In this document: one piece after another, positions 17,442-25,455 of the stretch
Layout: each line of letters opens with the position of its first letter
Position numbering within the stretch: position 1 is the first letter of the stretch
Source: an uncultured Pseudohongiella sp.
Lineage (GTDB): Bacteria; Pseudomonadota; Gammaproteobacteria; Pseudomonadales; Pseudohongiellaceae
DNA: 64,000 bases
Direction of reading: 5' to 3'
Assembly (NCBI GenBank): GCA_951812715.1
Contig: OX638323.1
Span: 434,001 to 498,000 of the forward strand
Translations under genes and position numbers: made by a program
The notes under the pieces: generated by a model
Databases searched by the model: none
What the model saw: the letters and a program-made list of their open reading frames with translations, nothing else
Told to the model about the DNA's origin: nothing

Positions 17442-18513
17442 AGTTTGCCGCGAAATCGAGCATGCGCCGCAAGGGAACCATTGCTTGCCGTGATAGTTGC
17501 TTATCCACGAGTACTTCGTTGCTGCCGTTTTTCAGTGATTCGAGCATATCCGGCAGCGAGTTCAGACCCATCCAGGGACAACTCGCGCAACTGCGGCATT
17601 CCGCGCCATTGCCCGCTGTCGGCGCGACGATGAATTCCTTGGCGGGCGCTTCCATCTGCAATTTGCGAAAAATTCCCTGATCGGTAGCGACTATGAATCG
17701 CCGGTTGGGAAACTCTTTCGCCGCCTTGATGATCTGAGTAGTGGAACCGACGAAATCCGCCAGTTCGAGCACTCCGTAAGGGGATTCGGGATGAGCCAGT
17801 ACCGCGGCGTCAGGATAGACCTGGATCAGATCCTGCAATCCCCGCGCCTTGAATTCTTCATGCACTATACAAGCCGCATCCCAGAGCAACATTTCGGCGC
17901 CGGTCACGCGTTCGATATATGCGCCGAGATGGCGGTCGGGGGCCCACAAGACCGGTCTTCCCTCGGCGGCGAGATGATCGACCACGTCCACCGCGATGCT
18001 TGAGGTTACCACCCAGTCCGCGCGGGCTTTTACCGCGGCCGAGGTATTGGCGTAGACCACCACGGCGTGATCGGGATGAGCATCGCAAAACCGGGAAAAC
18101 TCGTCCACCGGACAAGCCACGTCAAGCGAGCAGGTCGCTTCCAGTGTCGGCATCAAAACGATTTTGTCCGGGCTAAGAATCTTCGCCGTTTCGCCCATGA
18201 AACGTACGCCGGCCACGATCAGCACATCGGCAGCGCAATCCCTGCCGAAGCGCGCCATTTCGAGGCTATCGCCGACGAAGCCGCCGCTTTCCTCGGCAAG
18301 TTCCTGCAAATCGGCATCGACGTAATAATGCGCAACGATCATGGCGTTCCTGCGTTCAAGCAAGTCCATGATCGCGCCCCGGTACTCCGCGCGCTCCCGC
18401 GCGCTCGGCGCATCGGGTTGCACCGCCCGATCGAGATACTGCTTCACCAGCAGGGTATCGGCAATCAGTCGGCCTTCGTCAACGATGCCGCCGACAGGAT
18501 GAATTTCTTGCAT
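17431..18513 (-). CDS. nadA: quinolinate synthase A
   Basis: NadA condenses iminoaspartate with dihydroxyacetone phosphate to make quinolinate for NAD, using a [4Fe-4S] cluster. The 360-residue protein shows [20 protein letters not shown], the first cluster Cys in [12 protein letters not shown], a second in [11 protein letters not shown] and the third in the C-terminal [11 protein letters not shown] start at ATG 18513; the longer open frame upstream (to 18693) adds 60 residues with no family resemblance. The stop codon lies in the loop of a terminal hairpin of the repeat array (CCCGGTC at 17416-17422 with GACCGGG at 17435-17441). Confidence 0.95.
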   Translation of the reverse strand: MQEIHPVGGIVDEGRLIADTLLVKQYLDRAVQPDAPSARERAEYRGAIMDLLERRNAMIVAHYYVDADLQELAEESGGFVGDSLEMARFGRDCAADVLIVAGVRFMGETAKILSPDKIVLMPTLEATCSLDVACPVDEFSRFCDAHPDHAVVVYANTSAAVKARADWVVTSSIAVDVVDHLAAEGRPVLWAPDRHLGAYIERVTGAEMLLWDAACIVHEEFKARGLQDLIQVYPDAAVLAHPESPYGVLELADFVGSTTQIIKAAKEFPNRRFIVATDQGIFRKLQMEAPAKEFIVAPTAGNGAECRSCASCPWMGLNSLPDMLESLKNGSNEVLVDKQLSRQAMVPLRRMLDFAANSRS

Positions 18514-19364
18514 ACCGGTTTCACCAATCGAGCTAAATATTTTACCACAGTTGGTGAGATTGATATTTGAGTGACCGTACGACGATGTTCCCTTCCTGCA
18601 TCCTGATTCCCTGAATCGAACCGGCAGTACGTTTGCCATCCTCATGCGATTAACGTCGCGGCAACACCTATATATCGAGCCTGCGCGATCCAAGGGGCCA
18701 CCAGCGGGAGCCTATGCGCGTCGTGGAGGAGAAGCGCGCCGCGGATGGGTGGAAACAAAGCGTTTTCGAAGCGTCAACGTCGAGTGCGGCCGCAACGGCG
18801 CCAAGTTGCGCTTAGCGACTGGAACTGAAGCGGCGATGGCCCGATTCGAGTCTCGCCATGGATGGCGAGGCGAGATTAAGCGAAAAACTACTACACCCCC
18901 AGCCTCTCGTAGTTTAACCCATTGTTATCAATATAATTATTAAACGATAGGATAACTCGGATACAAATTGGAAAACAAACCGCAAGCGGATTCGTTTCAA
19001 TTAGAGCGCAAGGAAAAGTGCAACTGTCGTTTCCGTTCGGTCGCGCTGCGAGAAGGCAGTGTTGGTAGCGGCATATCGGTGTGGAACTTTACTGATTGAG
19101 AATTCATACATGCGCAAATATCGCCACCGGCCCACCCAATGCAAGTTGGCTGGGGCTTCCGGTGCATTGTATTGGAGGCCACTTCGGTTCAAGTAGTCAA
19201 AGAGGGGAATGAGCGAGTGCAGATTGTGGGGTCAATAATTGATCAACGACAAGTACGGCGGGGGGGGGGGGGGGTCATGCGATTTGACCTTGGCTGATGC
19301 TCGTGGCGTGCCTCGAGAAAAGAATTGCGGCGCGACTTGGCTGCCAAGCCTCGACAAGGGCGGG
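18514..19364. other. non-coding, partly hairpin-rich stretch at the edge of the island
   Basis: About 850 bases without a supportable gene. I see a perfect 8-bp inverted repeat, CTCGCCAT/ATGGCGAG, at 18852-18869, another 6-bp stem at about 18792-18811, an AT-rich segment (about 18915-18980) and a 15-base G run (19260-19274). On the minus strand about 65 codons stay open (19001-19200) with a mixed composition, but I recognise no family. Base composition is lower in GC and less regular than in the flanking core genes, which fits transferred or decaying DNA. Confidence 0.5.
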
Positions 19365-19640
19365 CCTACGGCCGTTGCGCTTTGTAGTGGCATGGGGCAA
19401 TCGGACTCGGGCTCCGGTCCCTCGGTTTTCAGATAGTACACGCCTATGACTCTTGGGACGAGGCAGTCGCAATCTACAACCACAACGCTCCCGAGTCGGT
19501 CGCCGTCGAGTGCGACCTGCTGACCGAAAAAGGGCTGCAGTGGGTGACGAAGGACTGCCATCGGCCAGGAGGCGTTGACCTGTTGGCTGCCGGACCTCCA
19601 TCCAAGGGATTCAGTCAAATTAAGGCGCGGCGGACAATGG
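19365..19640 (+). pseudogene. cytosine-5 DNA methyltransferase remnant
   Basis: Two forward frames together spell the start of a C5-methyltransferase. Frame 3 gives TAVALCSGMG (19368-19397). After one base is restored in the G run 19394-19397, frame 2 continues with AIGLGLRSLGFQIVHAYDSW, the SAM-binding motif I. It then gives IYNHNAPESVAVECDLL and DLLAAGPPSKGFSQIKARR, where motif IV should read PPC. The catalytic Cys is replaced by Ser (TCC). After about 19640 similarity is lost, so motifs VI-X and the target-recognition domain are missing. The enzyme would be inactive even without the frameshift. Confidence 0.72.
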
Positions 19641-19732
19641 AATCAAGCGACTGTTCCTCGGCATGGGCCGCGCTGACGATGCGCCACGCCCATACAGCCT
19701 CCCGGTCGCCTCGAAAAACGACCACTGTACGA

Positions 19733-19780
19733 CCGGACACTTTGTGTGTTCTATAACCGGACACTTTATTTGTTCTCTAC
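19733..19780. repeat. two tandem 24-bp repeats
   Basis: CCGGACACTTT followed by a T-rich end occurs at 19733-19756 and again at 19757-19780, differing at about four positions. It lies between the methyltransferase remnant and the toxin-antitoxin genes. Repeated copies of this kind occur near the ends of some insertion sequences, so it may be an IS end left behind; an operator for the following operon is the alternative. Confidence 0.6.
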
Positions 19781-19797
19781 ATGCCTTGCACAAAAAA

Positions 19798-19826
19798 TTG
19801 ACTACATTTTTAGACCATGTTAGCTT
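19798..19826 (+). promoter_or_regulatory. possible promoter of the toxin-antitoxin operon
   Basis: TTGACT (19798-19803) lies 17 bases before TAGCTT (19821-19826). The -35 matches consensus at five of six positions; the -10 is weak. A start seven bases downstream would fall at the antitoxin ATG (19833), which has no Shine-Dalgarno sequence, so a leaderless transcript is possible. This is inference only. Confidence 0.35.
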
Positions 19827-19832
19827 AACGGC

Positions 19833-20069
19833 ATGGAACAGATAAAAATTTCCGAATTCAAGGCCAAGTGCATTGCCGTGCTGGCAAGGGTCGACAAGTC
19901 GAAGACTCCTTTGCTCGTAACTCGGTTCGGCAAGCCTGTGGCGCAAATTTTCCCACCGCCGACATCCCGCAACTCCGACTGGATCGGCAGTATGAAAGAA
20001 ACCGGTGAAATCCTCGGCGATATCGTGGCGCCGGCCGCCGATCCGGAAGACTGGGAAGCACTGCGTTGA
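19833..20069 (+). CDS. Phd/YefM-family antitoxin
   Basis: The 78-residue protein has the N-terminal beta-alpha DNA-binding fold of the Phd/YefM family: IKISEFKAKCIAVLARVDKSK then PLLVTRFGKPVAQIFPP, about residues 4-43. A flexible acidic C-terminus follows that would wrap the toxin. Such antitoxins neutralise the toxin and repress their own operon. It ends 32 bases before a PIN-domain toxin gene on the same strand. No good ribosome binding site precedes the ATG. Phd-type antitoxins are common partners of this group of PIN toxins. Confidence 0.88.
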   Translation: MEQIKISEFKAKCIAVLARVDKSKTPLLVTRFGKPVAQIFPPPTSRNSDWIGSMKETGEILGDIVAPAADPEDWEALR

Positions 20070-20101
20070 CTCCGGGAAACTCCAGAGCATTCGCCTGAGC
20101 C

Positions 20102-20494
20102 GTGAATTTACTGCTTGATACACATGTCTGGCTCTGGAGTTTGCTTGCACCGGACCGTATTTCAGCGAAAACGCTTGCAATCCTCGCTTCACCCGATGCC
20201 AATACGCATCTTTCTGCCATCAGTTGCTGGGAGGTGATGTTGCTCGTGGAAAAGGGCAGACTTGCGCTGCGTCCGAATGCCGTAAGCTGGATACGGCAGG
20301 CACTGGACGGCAGCTCGGTGGTCGAGATTCCCATTTCCATCGAAATTGCCATGGCAAGTCGCCAGATAATTCTGCCACATCAAGACCTCGCCGACCGGTT
20401 TATCGCGGCATCTGCCAGGATTCTGGGCCTGACCCTGGTGACCAGCGACCGAGTTCTTCTTGACTGCTCGGATCTGAAAACCCTGCAAGCCTGA
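20102..20494 (+). CDS. PIN-domain ribonuclease toxin, VapC-like
   Basis: The 130-residue protein starts at a GTG and has the PIN-fold acidic residues in order: Asp6 in LLLDTHVWLW, Glu in ISCWEVMLLVEKGRL (about 44), Asp in HQDLADRFIAASA (about 99) and Asp in LVTSDRVLLDC (about 117). VapC-type toxins cut tRNA or rRNA when freed from the antitoxin. The pair sits inside the decayed island next to tRNA-Lys and is its only apparently intact cargo. The RNA target cannot be told from sequence. Confidence 0.88.
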   Translation: MNLLLDTHVWLWSLLAPDRISAKTLAILASPDANTHLSAISCWEVMLLVEKGRLALRPNAVSWIRQALDGSSVVEIPISIEIAMASRQIILPHQDLADRFIAASARILGLTLVTSDRVLLDCSDLKTLQA

Positions 20495-20531
20495 AAGACA
20501 TAGGCCCGGACTATCGATTATTCATCAAGGA

Positions 20532-20661
20532 TTAGGGTGTGTTAACACCAACACAGTGACTCGGCTATGGACACGAAAATGATGAAGCCAAGGAAGATGA
20601 CCTCGCATTTCTCGAAGTACCACAAGATTCGGCGGAAGCCCTTGAGGGTCGAAGCAGCCAT
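20532..20661 (-). pseudogene. C-terminal remnant of an IS5-like transposase
   Basis: On the minus strand a short open piece reads FRRILWYFEKCEVIFLGFII, which I recognise as the C-terminal end of IS5-group transposases (the aromatic-EK-DVIFLGFIH-type segment). The frame stops at a TAA early. Skipping one base restores the usual ending GVNTP and stop at 20534-20532. Upstream of about 20661 there is no further similarity, so only the last 40 or so codons remain. It cannot encode an active enzyme. Identification is from memory of the motif. Confidence 0.5.
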
Positions 20662-20799
20662 TGAATTTCGTTGCGCCGCTGAAAGAAAAAACGATGGGTC
20701 ACCCGTCTTCAGCTTGCATGTCCGCAGGTTATTATGCGAACGCGCAGGTCAATCGTGCGATTGTCAGCGGGGCGGGATAACCGGTTGTATTTAGCGAAA

Positions 20800-21118
20800 A
20801 GGCGCTCCCCCTGGCGGCCCCGCTCGAAGCCATACGCTTTAAAACTGCTACCTATGCGTTCGAAATGGAACTATCCGTTCCACGACCAATCCGTCCTGGT
20901 CACCCGTTGTGGCAGAATCCGTACCGGTGGCCGCAAGATCAACTTCAGCGCCGTCTTTGCGGGCCAGCACATTGGTATCAGAGCGATCGCCAACGGCATC
21001 AGGCTCGTCAGCTTCATGGAATCCGATCCGGGATTGTTTGGCTATCGGGAGAACCAAGTGGGGCCCATGGGGAAAACCCATTCACTCCAAAGCCGTTACC
21101 TATGTGTCCAGAATGGAC
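20800..21118 (+). pseudogene. two overlapping C-terminal remnants of an IS481-type transposase
   Basis: In one forward frame, from about 20872, I read PFHDQSVLVTRCGRI, KINFSAVFAGQHIGIR and IRLVSFMESDPGLF. This is the beta-strand-rich C-terminal domain of IS481-like integrase-core transposases. Near 21072 the reading moves to another frame and ends NPFTPKPLPMCPEW. The same terminal motif occurs upstream, at 20830-20870 (PYALKLLPMRSKW). The two DNA stretches agree at about 30 of 42 positions. So two decayed 3' ends lie in tandem. The DDE core is missing from both. The second copy ends 11 bases from the tRNA-Lys 3' end. Confidence 0.6.
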
Positions 21119-21129
21119 CCAAAGTGGAA

Positions 21130-21205
21130 TGGTGGGTCGTATAGGATTCGAACCTATGACCAAAAGGTTAAAAGCCTTCTGCTCTACCAACTGAGCTAAC
21201 GACCC
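21130..21205 (-). tRNA. tRNA-Lys (anticodon UUU)
   Basis: The 76-base minus-strand gene has a 7-bp acceptor stem (GGGTCGT with ACGACCC), a standard D arm, a 5-bp anticodon stem around CTTTTAA (anticodon bases 21172-21170, UUU), the T arm GGTTCGAATCC, and an encoded CCA. U34 is the substrate expected for the mnm5s2U pathway (MnmC) and for SelU, both encoded in this window. It lies upstream of nothing obvious on its own strand; queC begins to its right. The site is a familiar integration spot in Pseudomonas. Confidence 0.98.
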
Positions 21206-21241
21206 GGAGAGGGCGCAATGGTACTACCAAATCAGAAAAAC

Positions 21242-21919
21242 TCAAGTTGAACGGTAGCGCGCGGGGTCCGTTATGCCGGCGGCCGCGAAGCCCTGGCGAC
21301 GCAGCCGGCAACTATCGCATTGGCCGCAGGCCAGACCTTGCGTATCAGCTTGATAGCACGACAGGGTCTCCGCATAGTCCACTCCGAGTTCCATACCGGC
21401 GCGAATGATTTCGGCCTTGCTCATATGCATCAGCGGCGCTTCCAGCGTAATCTTGCTGCCTTCGACCCCGGCCTTGGTGGCGATATCGACAAGTTGCTGG
21501 AAAGCCTCGATGTATTCGGGACGGCAGTCGGGATAGCCCGAATAGTCGAGGGCGTTGACGCCGATGAAAATCGCGCCGGCGCCGATGACTTCGGCCCAGG
21601 CGAGCGCATGAGCAAGAAAGATGGTGTTGCGGGCTGGCACATAGGTAACGGGAATACCTTCCGTGGGCGATTCGGGAACGCTGATGCCGCCGTCGGTCAA
21701 GGCCGAGCCGCCAAATTGCCCGAGTGGCAATTTCAGTACGCGATGATCGGCGACCCTTTGCTTGCGCGCCTGGCGTCTGGCGACTTCGACTTCGACTGCC
21801 GCACGCTGGCCGTAATCGAAACTGAGTGCGTGGCAATGAAATCCACGTTCCGAGGCAATAGCAAGACAGGTGGCCGAATCGAGTCCGCCGGAAAGCAGCA
21901 TTACCGCCACTGGTCGCAT
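21242..21919 (-). CDS. queC: 7-cyano-7-deazaguanine (preQ0) synthase QueC
   Basis: QueC converts 7-carboxy-7-deazaguanine to preQ0 with ATP and ammonia. The 225-residue protein has the PP-loop [11 protein letters not shown] at its N-terminus, the [14 protein letters not shown] strand, and the C-terminal zinc-binding cysteines (SCYQ, then [11 protein letters not shown]). I start at ATG 21919, which has GGGGAG 10 bases upstream; the longer frame overlapping queE is less likely. It follows queE by 23 bases on the same strand, after the Tol-Pal operon, as in Pseudomonas. Confidence 0.96.
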   Translation of the reverse strand: MRPVAVMLLSGGLDSATCLAIASERGFHCHALSFDYGQRAAVEVEVARRQARKQRVADHRVLKLPLGQFGGSALTDGGISVPESPTEGIPVTYVPARNTIFLAHALAWAEVIGAGAIFIGVNALDYSGYPDCRPEYIEAFQQLVDIATKAGVEGSKITLEAPLMHMSKAEIIRAGMELGVDYAETLSCYQADTQGLACGQCDSCRLRRQGFAAAGITDPARYRST

Positions 21920-21942
21920 TGGATGTTCTCCCCTGTCCTGGG

Positions 21943-22584
21943 TCAGCGCCCCGGCTCCGATTTCCAAAGCACTTTATGCAGCTGAATCTGCATTCGCACC
22001 GACAATCGATCATCGAGAATCCATTGCGCGAGTTGCGCTGGATCGAGCTCCTCATGGGAAGGCGAAAAGAGCACATCGTCGATTTGTTCGACCAGACCAT
22101 GCTTGCGGACCTGTTCGGCGCTCCATTCGTAATCCTCGCGGTTGCAGATCACGAATTTAACCTGATCGGTCGAACGCAGGAGTTTCAGGTTTTCGTAACG
22201 ATTGCGATGTGATTCGCGCGAAGCCGGCGTTTTCAGGTCCATGACGATGCATACCCTTGGATCGACCTCCTCCACCGGCATGGCGCCGCCGGTTTCCAGC
22301 GATACCTGGTAGCCTCCGTCGCCAAGGGCCTTCAACAGATTCAGACATTCGCGCTGAGCCAGGGGCTCGCCGCCGGTCACTGTTACGTAGCGGCAGTTGT
22401 AGGAGGCGACTCGATCGAGAATCTCCTCGAGTTGCATCAATTCGCCGCCGCTGAAAGCATAGGCGGTGTCGCAATAGACACAACGCAGAGGGCAACCGGT
22501 TAAGCGAACGAATACCGTCGGGATGCCCATGGTCCGAGTCTCGCCTTGCAAGGAATGAAAGATTTCGGTGATTCGAAGCGACAT
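21943..22584 (-). CDS. queE: 7-carboxy-7-deazaguanine synthase QueE
   Basis: QueE is the radical-SAM enzyme that rearranges 6-carboxytetrahydropterin (the QueD product) to 7-carboxy-7-deazaguanine. The 213-residue protein has the SAM cluster motif CPLRCVYCD (Cys-x3-Cys-x2-Cys) near residue 30, preceded by the family's SLQGE element, and the glycine-rich TVTGGEPL. I start at ATG 22584, just before [11 protein letters not shown]; the 97 residues upstream in the open frame are not part of the family. Operon: cpoB-queE-queC. Confidence 0.96.
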   Translation of the reverse strand: MSLRITEIFHSLQGETRTMGIPTVFVRLTGCPLRCVYCDTAYAFSGGELMQLEEILDRVASYNCRYVTVTGGEPLAQRECLNLLKALGDGGYQVSLETGGAMPVEEVDPRVCIVMDLKTPASRESHRNRYENLKLLRSTDQVKFVICNREDYEWSAEQVRKHGLVEQIDDVLFSPSHEELDPAQLAQWILDDRLSVRMQIQLHKVLWKSEPGR

Positions 22585-22631
22585 GACGTCAGGCTGAACT
22601 GGGTCCCGGCTGGCAAATGCCCGCCCGCTAT

Positions 22632-23495
22632 TCAATCCAGTGACAACAAGCTGTTGTCGGCGAGATTCGCAACGCCGGTGTTGGGATAGCGGCGCTTGAT
22701 GCTGTTGAATAGATCCCGAGCCCGCGAGATATCGCCGAGCTTCTGATAGGCGCGTCCGAGGCCATACATCGCGTCGGGCAATTTCGGCGAATCGTTGTAC
22801 TCGTTCAGGATGATTTCGTAGGAATCCCTCGCTTCGCTGAAACGGTCGAGATAAAGATAAGACTGGCCTTTCCAATAATGCGCGTTGCTGACGAACCTGC
22901 CTTGGGGATATACGCTCAAATACTGGTCAAACTCGGCAATGGAGCGTTCGAAACTGGAATTGATCGCCGATTCGTAAGCCATCTGGTAGAGCTGTTGCTC
23001 GCTCAAGATCGCGGGCTGCAAGGTGGACGCGCGGCTGCGAGCCGGCTCGGCCGGTGCGGGAGTGTTGAATTCGGAATTTTGCGGCGCGGAAATTGGTCCG
23101 GATGAAATTATCGGACTCGCCGGTTCCGCGTTGCCGGGATCCGCGAACTGTTGGCTAATCTGGGTATTCTGACCTCCGGCCGCCGCTGGCGCGGCGCCGT
23201 TTTCAAGCGACTGCAGCCGCTCATCCATATTGGTATAGCGGCTCTGAGAATCGCGCTGCAATTTGCGCAATTCGTAACCCTGTTCTTCGACCAGTGCGCG
23301 CAGAGCCTGCAACTCAGTGCGCAACTGGTTGTTCTGGTCGAGTAGTAACGTAAGTGCGTCGTTGTTGCCCGCTGCCTGTGGCTGGTTCTGACCCGGGAAT
23401 AATGGCCGATCTTGCGCTGACAGCGAACCCGTAGCCAGCAGCAGACAAACACCGACTATAATCTTCGAACCGCGAACTTCCAGGCTCTTGCCCAT
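22632..23495 (-). CDS. cpoB: cell division coordinator CpoB (YbgF), Tol-Pal associated
   Basis: CpoB couples peptidoglycan synthesis by PBP1B to Tol-driven outer-membrane constriction. The 287-residue periplasmic protein has a signal peptide (about 1-27, cut near SLSAQ) and an N-terminal trimeric coiled coil (about 45-100: LLLDQNNQLRTELQALRALV). A Pro/Ser/Ala-rich linker follows, then TPR repeats (about 165-285, with YWKGQSYLYLDRFSEARDSY and MYGLGRAYQKLGD). It is the last gene of the Tol-Pal cluster, 8 bases after pal. Confidence 0.94.
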   Translation of the reverse strand: MGKSLEVRGSKIIVGVCLLLATGSLSAQDRPLFPGQNQPQAAGNNDALTLLLDQNNQLRTELQALRALVEEQGYELRKLQRDSQSRYTNMDERLQSLENGAAPAAAGGQNTQISQQFADPGNAEPASPIISSGPISAPQNSEFNTPAPAEPARSRASTLQPAILSEQQLYQMAYESAINSSFERSIAEFDQYLSVYPQGRFVSNAHYWKGQSYLYLDRFSEARDSYEIILNEYNDSPKLPDAMYGLGRAYQKLGDISRARDLFNSIKRRYPNTGVANLADNSLLSLD

Positions 23496-23503
23496 GGCGC
23501 CGG

Positions 23504-24037
23504 TTAGCGACCGACGATCTCGACGCGGCGATTCATGGAGTAGGCCTGCTCGCTTTGCCCCGATTCGGCCGGCCGCTCTTCGCCATAACTGACTACTTCA
23601 ACCTGGGCCCGGGAGGCGCCATTCACGATGAGGTAGTTGAGTATGCCATTCGCCCGTCGCTCGCCTAGAGCCAGATTGTATTCCCGCGTGCCACGCTCAT
23701 CGGCATGACCCTCAAGCCGGATGCGCCGATCCGGGTTGGCCGCCAGATTCCGGGCGTGATAAGACAACGTATCCCGGTCGTCAGCCTTAAATTCAGCCAC
23801 ATCGAAGTCAAAGTAGAAAATGGTGGTGCGCAGCGCTTCCTGGGCCGCGATTTCTTCCGCGGTCAGCGCTGGCGTCTGCTCGACTCCGCTGGGTTGTGCG
23901 GTGCTGCCGGTGTCGCTTTCTCCTCCGGAGATTTGCTCGTCATCCTCAACACTATTAGTAGAACTGCATGCCGCGAACAGTGCCAGCGAACATACCAGCA
24001 AAGACGCCTTGAAGATTGAATAGCTTTGTGTTCCCAC
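23504..24037 (-). CDS. pal: peptidoglycan-associated lipoprotein Pal
   Basis: Pal is an outer-membrane lipoprotein that binds peptidoglycan and TolB. The 177-residue product starts at a GTG with a good AGGA upstream. It has a signal peptide with lipobox FAAC (Cys about residue 24), an acidic linker, then an OmpA-like domain (about 70-175). The diaminopimelate-binding pattern is present: FDFDVAEF, LEGHADERGTREYNLALGER and VSYGEERP. It lies between tolB and cpoB; the 104-base gap after tolB is the largest in the operon. Confidence 0.96.
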   Translation of the reverse strand: MGTQSYSIFKASLLVCSLALFAACSSTNSVEDDEQISGGESDTGSTAQPSGVEQTPALTAEEIAAQEALRTTIFYFDFDVAEFKADDRDTLSYHARNLAANPDRRIRLEGHADERGTREYNLALGERRANGILNYLIVNGASRAQVEVVSYGEERPAESGQSEQAYSMNRRVEIVGR

Positions 24038-24141
24038 TCTTTTTATCCTCCAACTGCATGTAATCTAAGTTTGATCGCCGCCCGTCAAATGAGTCGATTC
24101 AACCGGCCCCACTGCGCTTTTCGACCGGGAAGAAACAACAT

Positions 24142-25455
24142 TTAATTTAGGAACGGGGACCACGCGGGCTCTCGCACGTCACCCTGCGCAGATGGTAAAC
24201 GGAACTTTACCAAACCGTCAATGGAAACGGCGTCAAGAACGCCTTTTCCTTGAAACTTTGTCGCATACATTATCATGCTGCCGTTCGGCGCCAGACTAGG
24301 CGATTCGTCCAGGGACGTATCGGTCAAGGTGATTACTCGCAAGGTTTCGATATTGATGATCGCGATCTGGTAGGTGGGGCTTTGCCGGGTCTCGCGCCGG
24401 ACGTGGACCAGATTGTTGCCGTCAGGTAGAAATCTGGCCTTGGCGCATTGGAAACAATCATAGGTAAGCCGTTCGATATCGAATGAACTTGCGCCAAGTT
24501 CTATCTTGTAAATCTGCGGTTGTCCGGTGCGGTCCGACATGAAAACAATGGAACGGCCATCCGGTGTCCAGCTCGGCTCGGTATCGATGGCCGGATGATC
24601 TGTGACCCGGATCAACTCGTTGCTGCGCAGATCTTGCACATAGATGTCCGGACTGCCGTCCTTGGACAGCACCATGGCTAGCATGCCGCCGTCGGGAGAA
24701 TACACCGGCGAACTGTTGATACCGGAATAATTGGTGATCTGGCGGCGCTGGCCGGTGGCGATATTCTGAGTGTAGATACGCGGCAAATCGGTCTCGAAAG
24801 ACACATAGGCGACATTCTGTCCATCCGGCGACCAGTTCGGCGACATGATGGGCTCCTGAGAGCGCAGCAGCACCTGGGGCCGGCGGCCGTCGTAGTCGGC
24901 TTTTTCCAGCCTGAAGTTCGCGCCGCCGCCGGGTGTCTGCTCCGCCGCCACGTACAGGATCTGGGTGGTGAATGCGCCACGGATCCCGGTCACTTGTTCA
25001 TAGACAATATTGCTGATTTCATGGCCGATGTCGCGCAATTGCGAAACACTTCCAGTCAGCACTTCGCCCGCGAGCAGCAATTCGCGATTGACATCGAAAA
25101 ACTCGTATTGGACCTGCACCAACTGGCTGCCCGGCGTGCCCGTTACCTTGCCCACCAGCAGGTAATCCTGAGCCAGTATTTGCCAATCGCGAAAAAAGAC
25201 CTCGCTTTGCTCACCGGGCATGCTAAGCAGGTTTTCCCGCGCGAGCGCGCGGAATTCACCCACCTGCTCCAGGTCATCCGCGACGATCCGCGCCACGTCT
25301 TCGGCGCCGAGGCCGAAGCCGCTCGACTGGAACGGCACGATCGCGATGGGAATGGGATTATCGACGCCTTGGGTGATCTGGATGCTGAGTTCCGCCCTCG
25401 CCGGAGCATTCGCAGCCAACAGGGTAATCGCAAGCAACAAGCGGTAAGGTTTCAA
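24142..25455 (-). CDS. tolB: Tol-Pal system periplasmic beta-propeller protein TolB
   Basis: TolB shuttles between Pal and OmpA/Lpp in the periplasm. The 437-residue protein has a signal peptide (about 1-21), an N-terminal alpha/beta domain (to about 165) and a six-bladed propeller built from repeats such as PIMSPNWSPDGQNVAYVSFE, SSPVYSPDGGMLAMVLSKDG and TEPSWTPDGRSIVFMSDRTG. Length matches the family (E. coli 430). Its ATG overlaps the tolA stop (ATGA), so translation is coupled. Confidence 0.97.
   Translation of the reverse strand: MKPYRLLLAITLLAANAPARAELSIQITQGVDNPIPIAIVPFQSSGFGLGAEDVARIVADDLEQVGEFRALARENLLSMPGEQSEVFFRDWQILAQDYLLVGKVTGTPGSQLVQVQYEFFDVNRELLLAGEVLTGSVSQLRDIGHEISNIVYEQVTGIRGAFTTQILYVAAEQTPGGGANFRLEKADYDGRRPQVLLRSQEPIMSPNWSPDGQNVAYVSFETDLPRIYTQNIATGQRRQITNYSGINSSPVYSPDGGMLAMVLSKDGSPDIYVQDLRSNELIRVTDHPAIDTEPSWTPDGRSIVFMSDRTGQPQIYKIELGASSFDIERLTYDCFQCAKARFLPDGNNLVHVRRETRQSPTYQIAIINIETLRVITLTDTSLDESPSLAPNGSMIMYATKFQGKGVLDAVSIDGLVKFRLPSAQGDVREPAWSPFLN

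Noticed and set aside
18644..18943. 99-codon forward open frame
   Set aside because: Basic, low-information composition, no ribosome site and no recognisable family; it contains a palindrome (18852-18869).
19232..19618. 128-codon minus-strand open frame over the methyltransferase relic
   Set aside because: It is the antisense of the readable C5-methyltransferase motifs and begins with a proline run from the poly-G tract.
18514..21205. Attachment-site duplication of the tRNA-Lys 3' end marking an integrated element
   Set aside because: I looked for a second copy of the T-arm and acceptor sequence in the island and did not see one, so island borders cannot be set this way.
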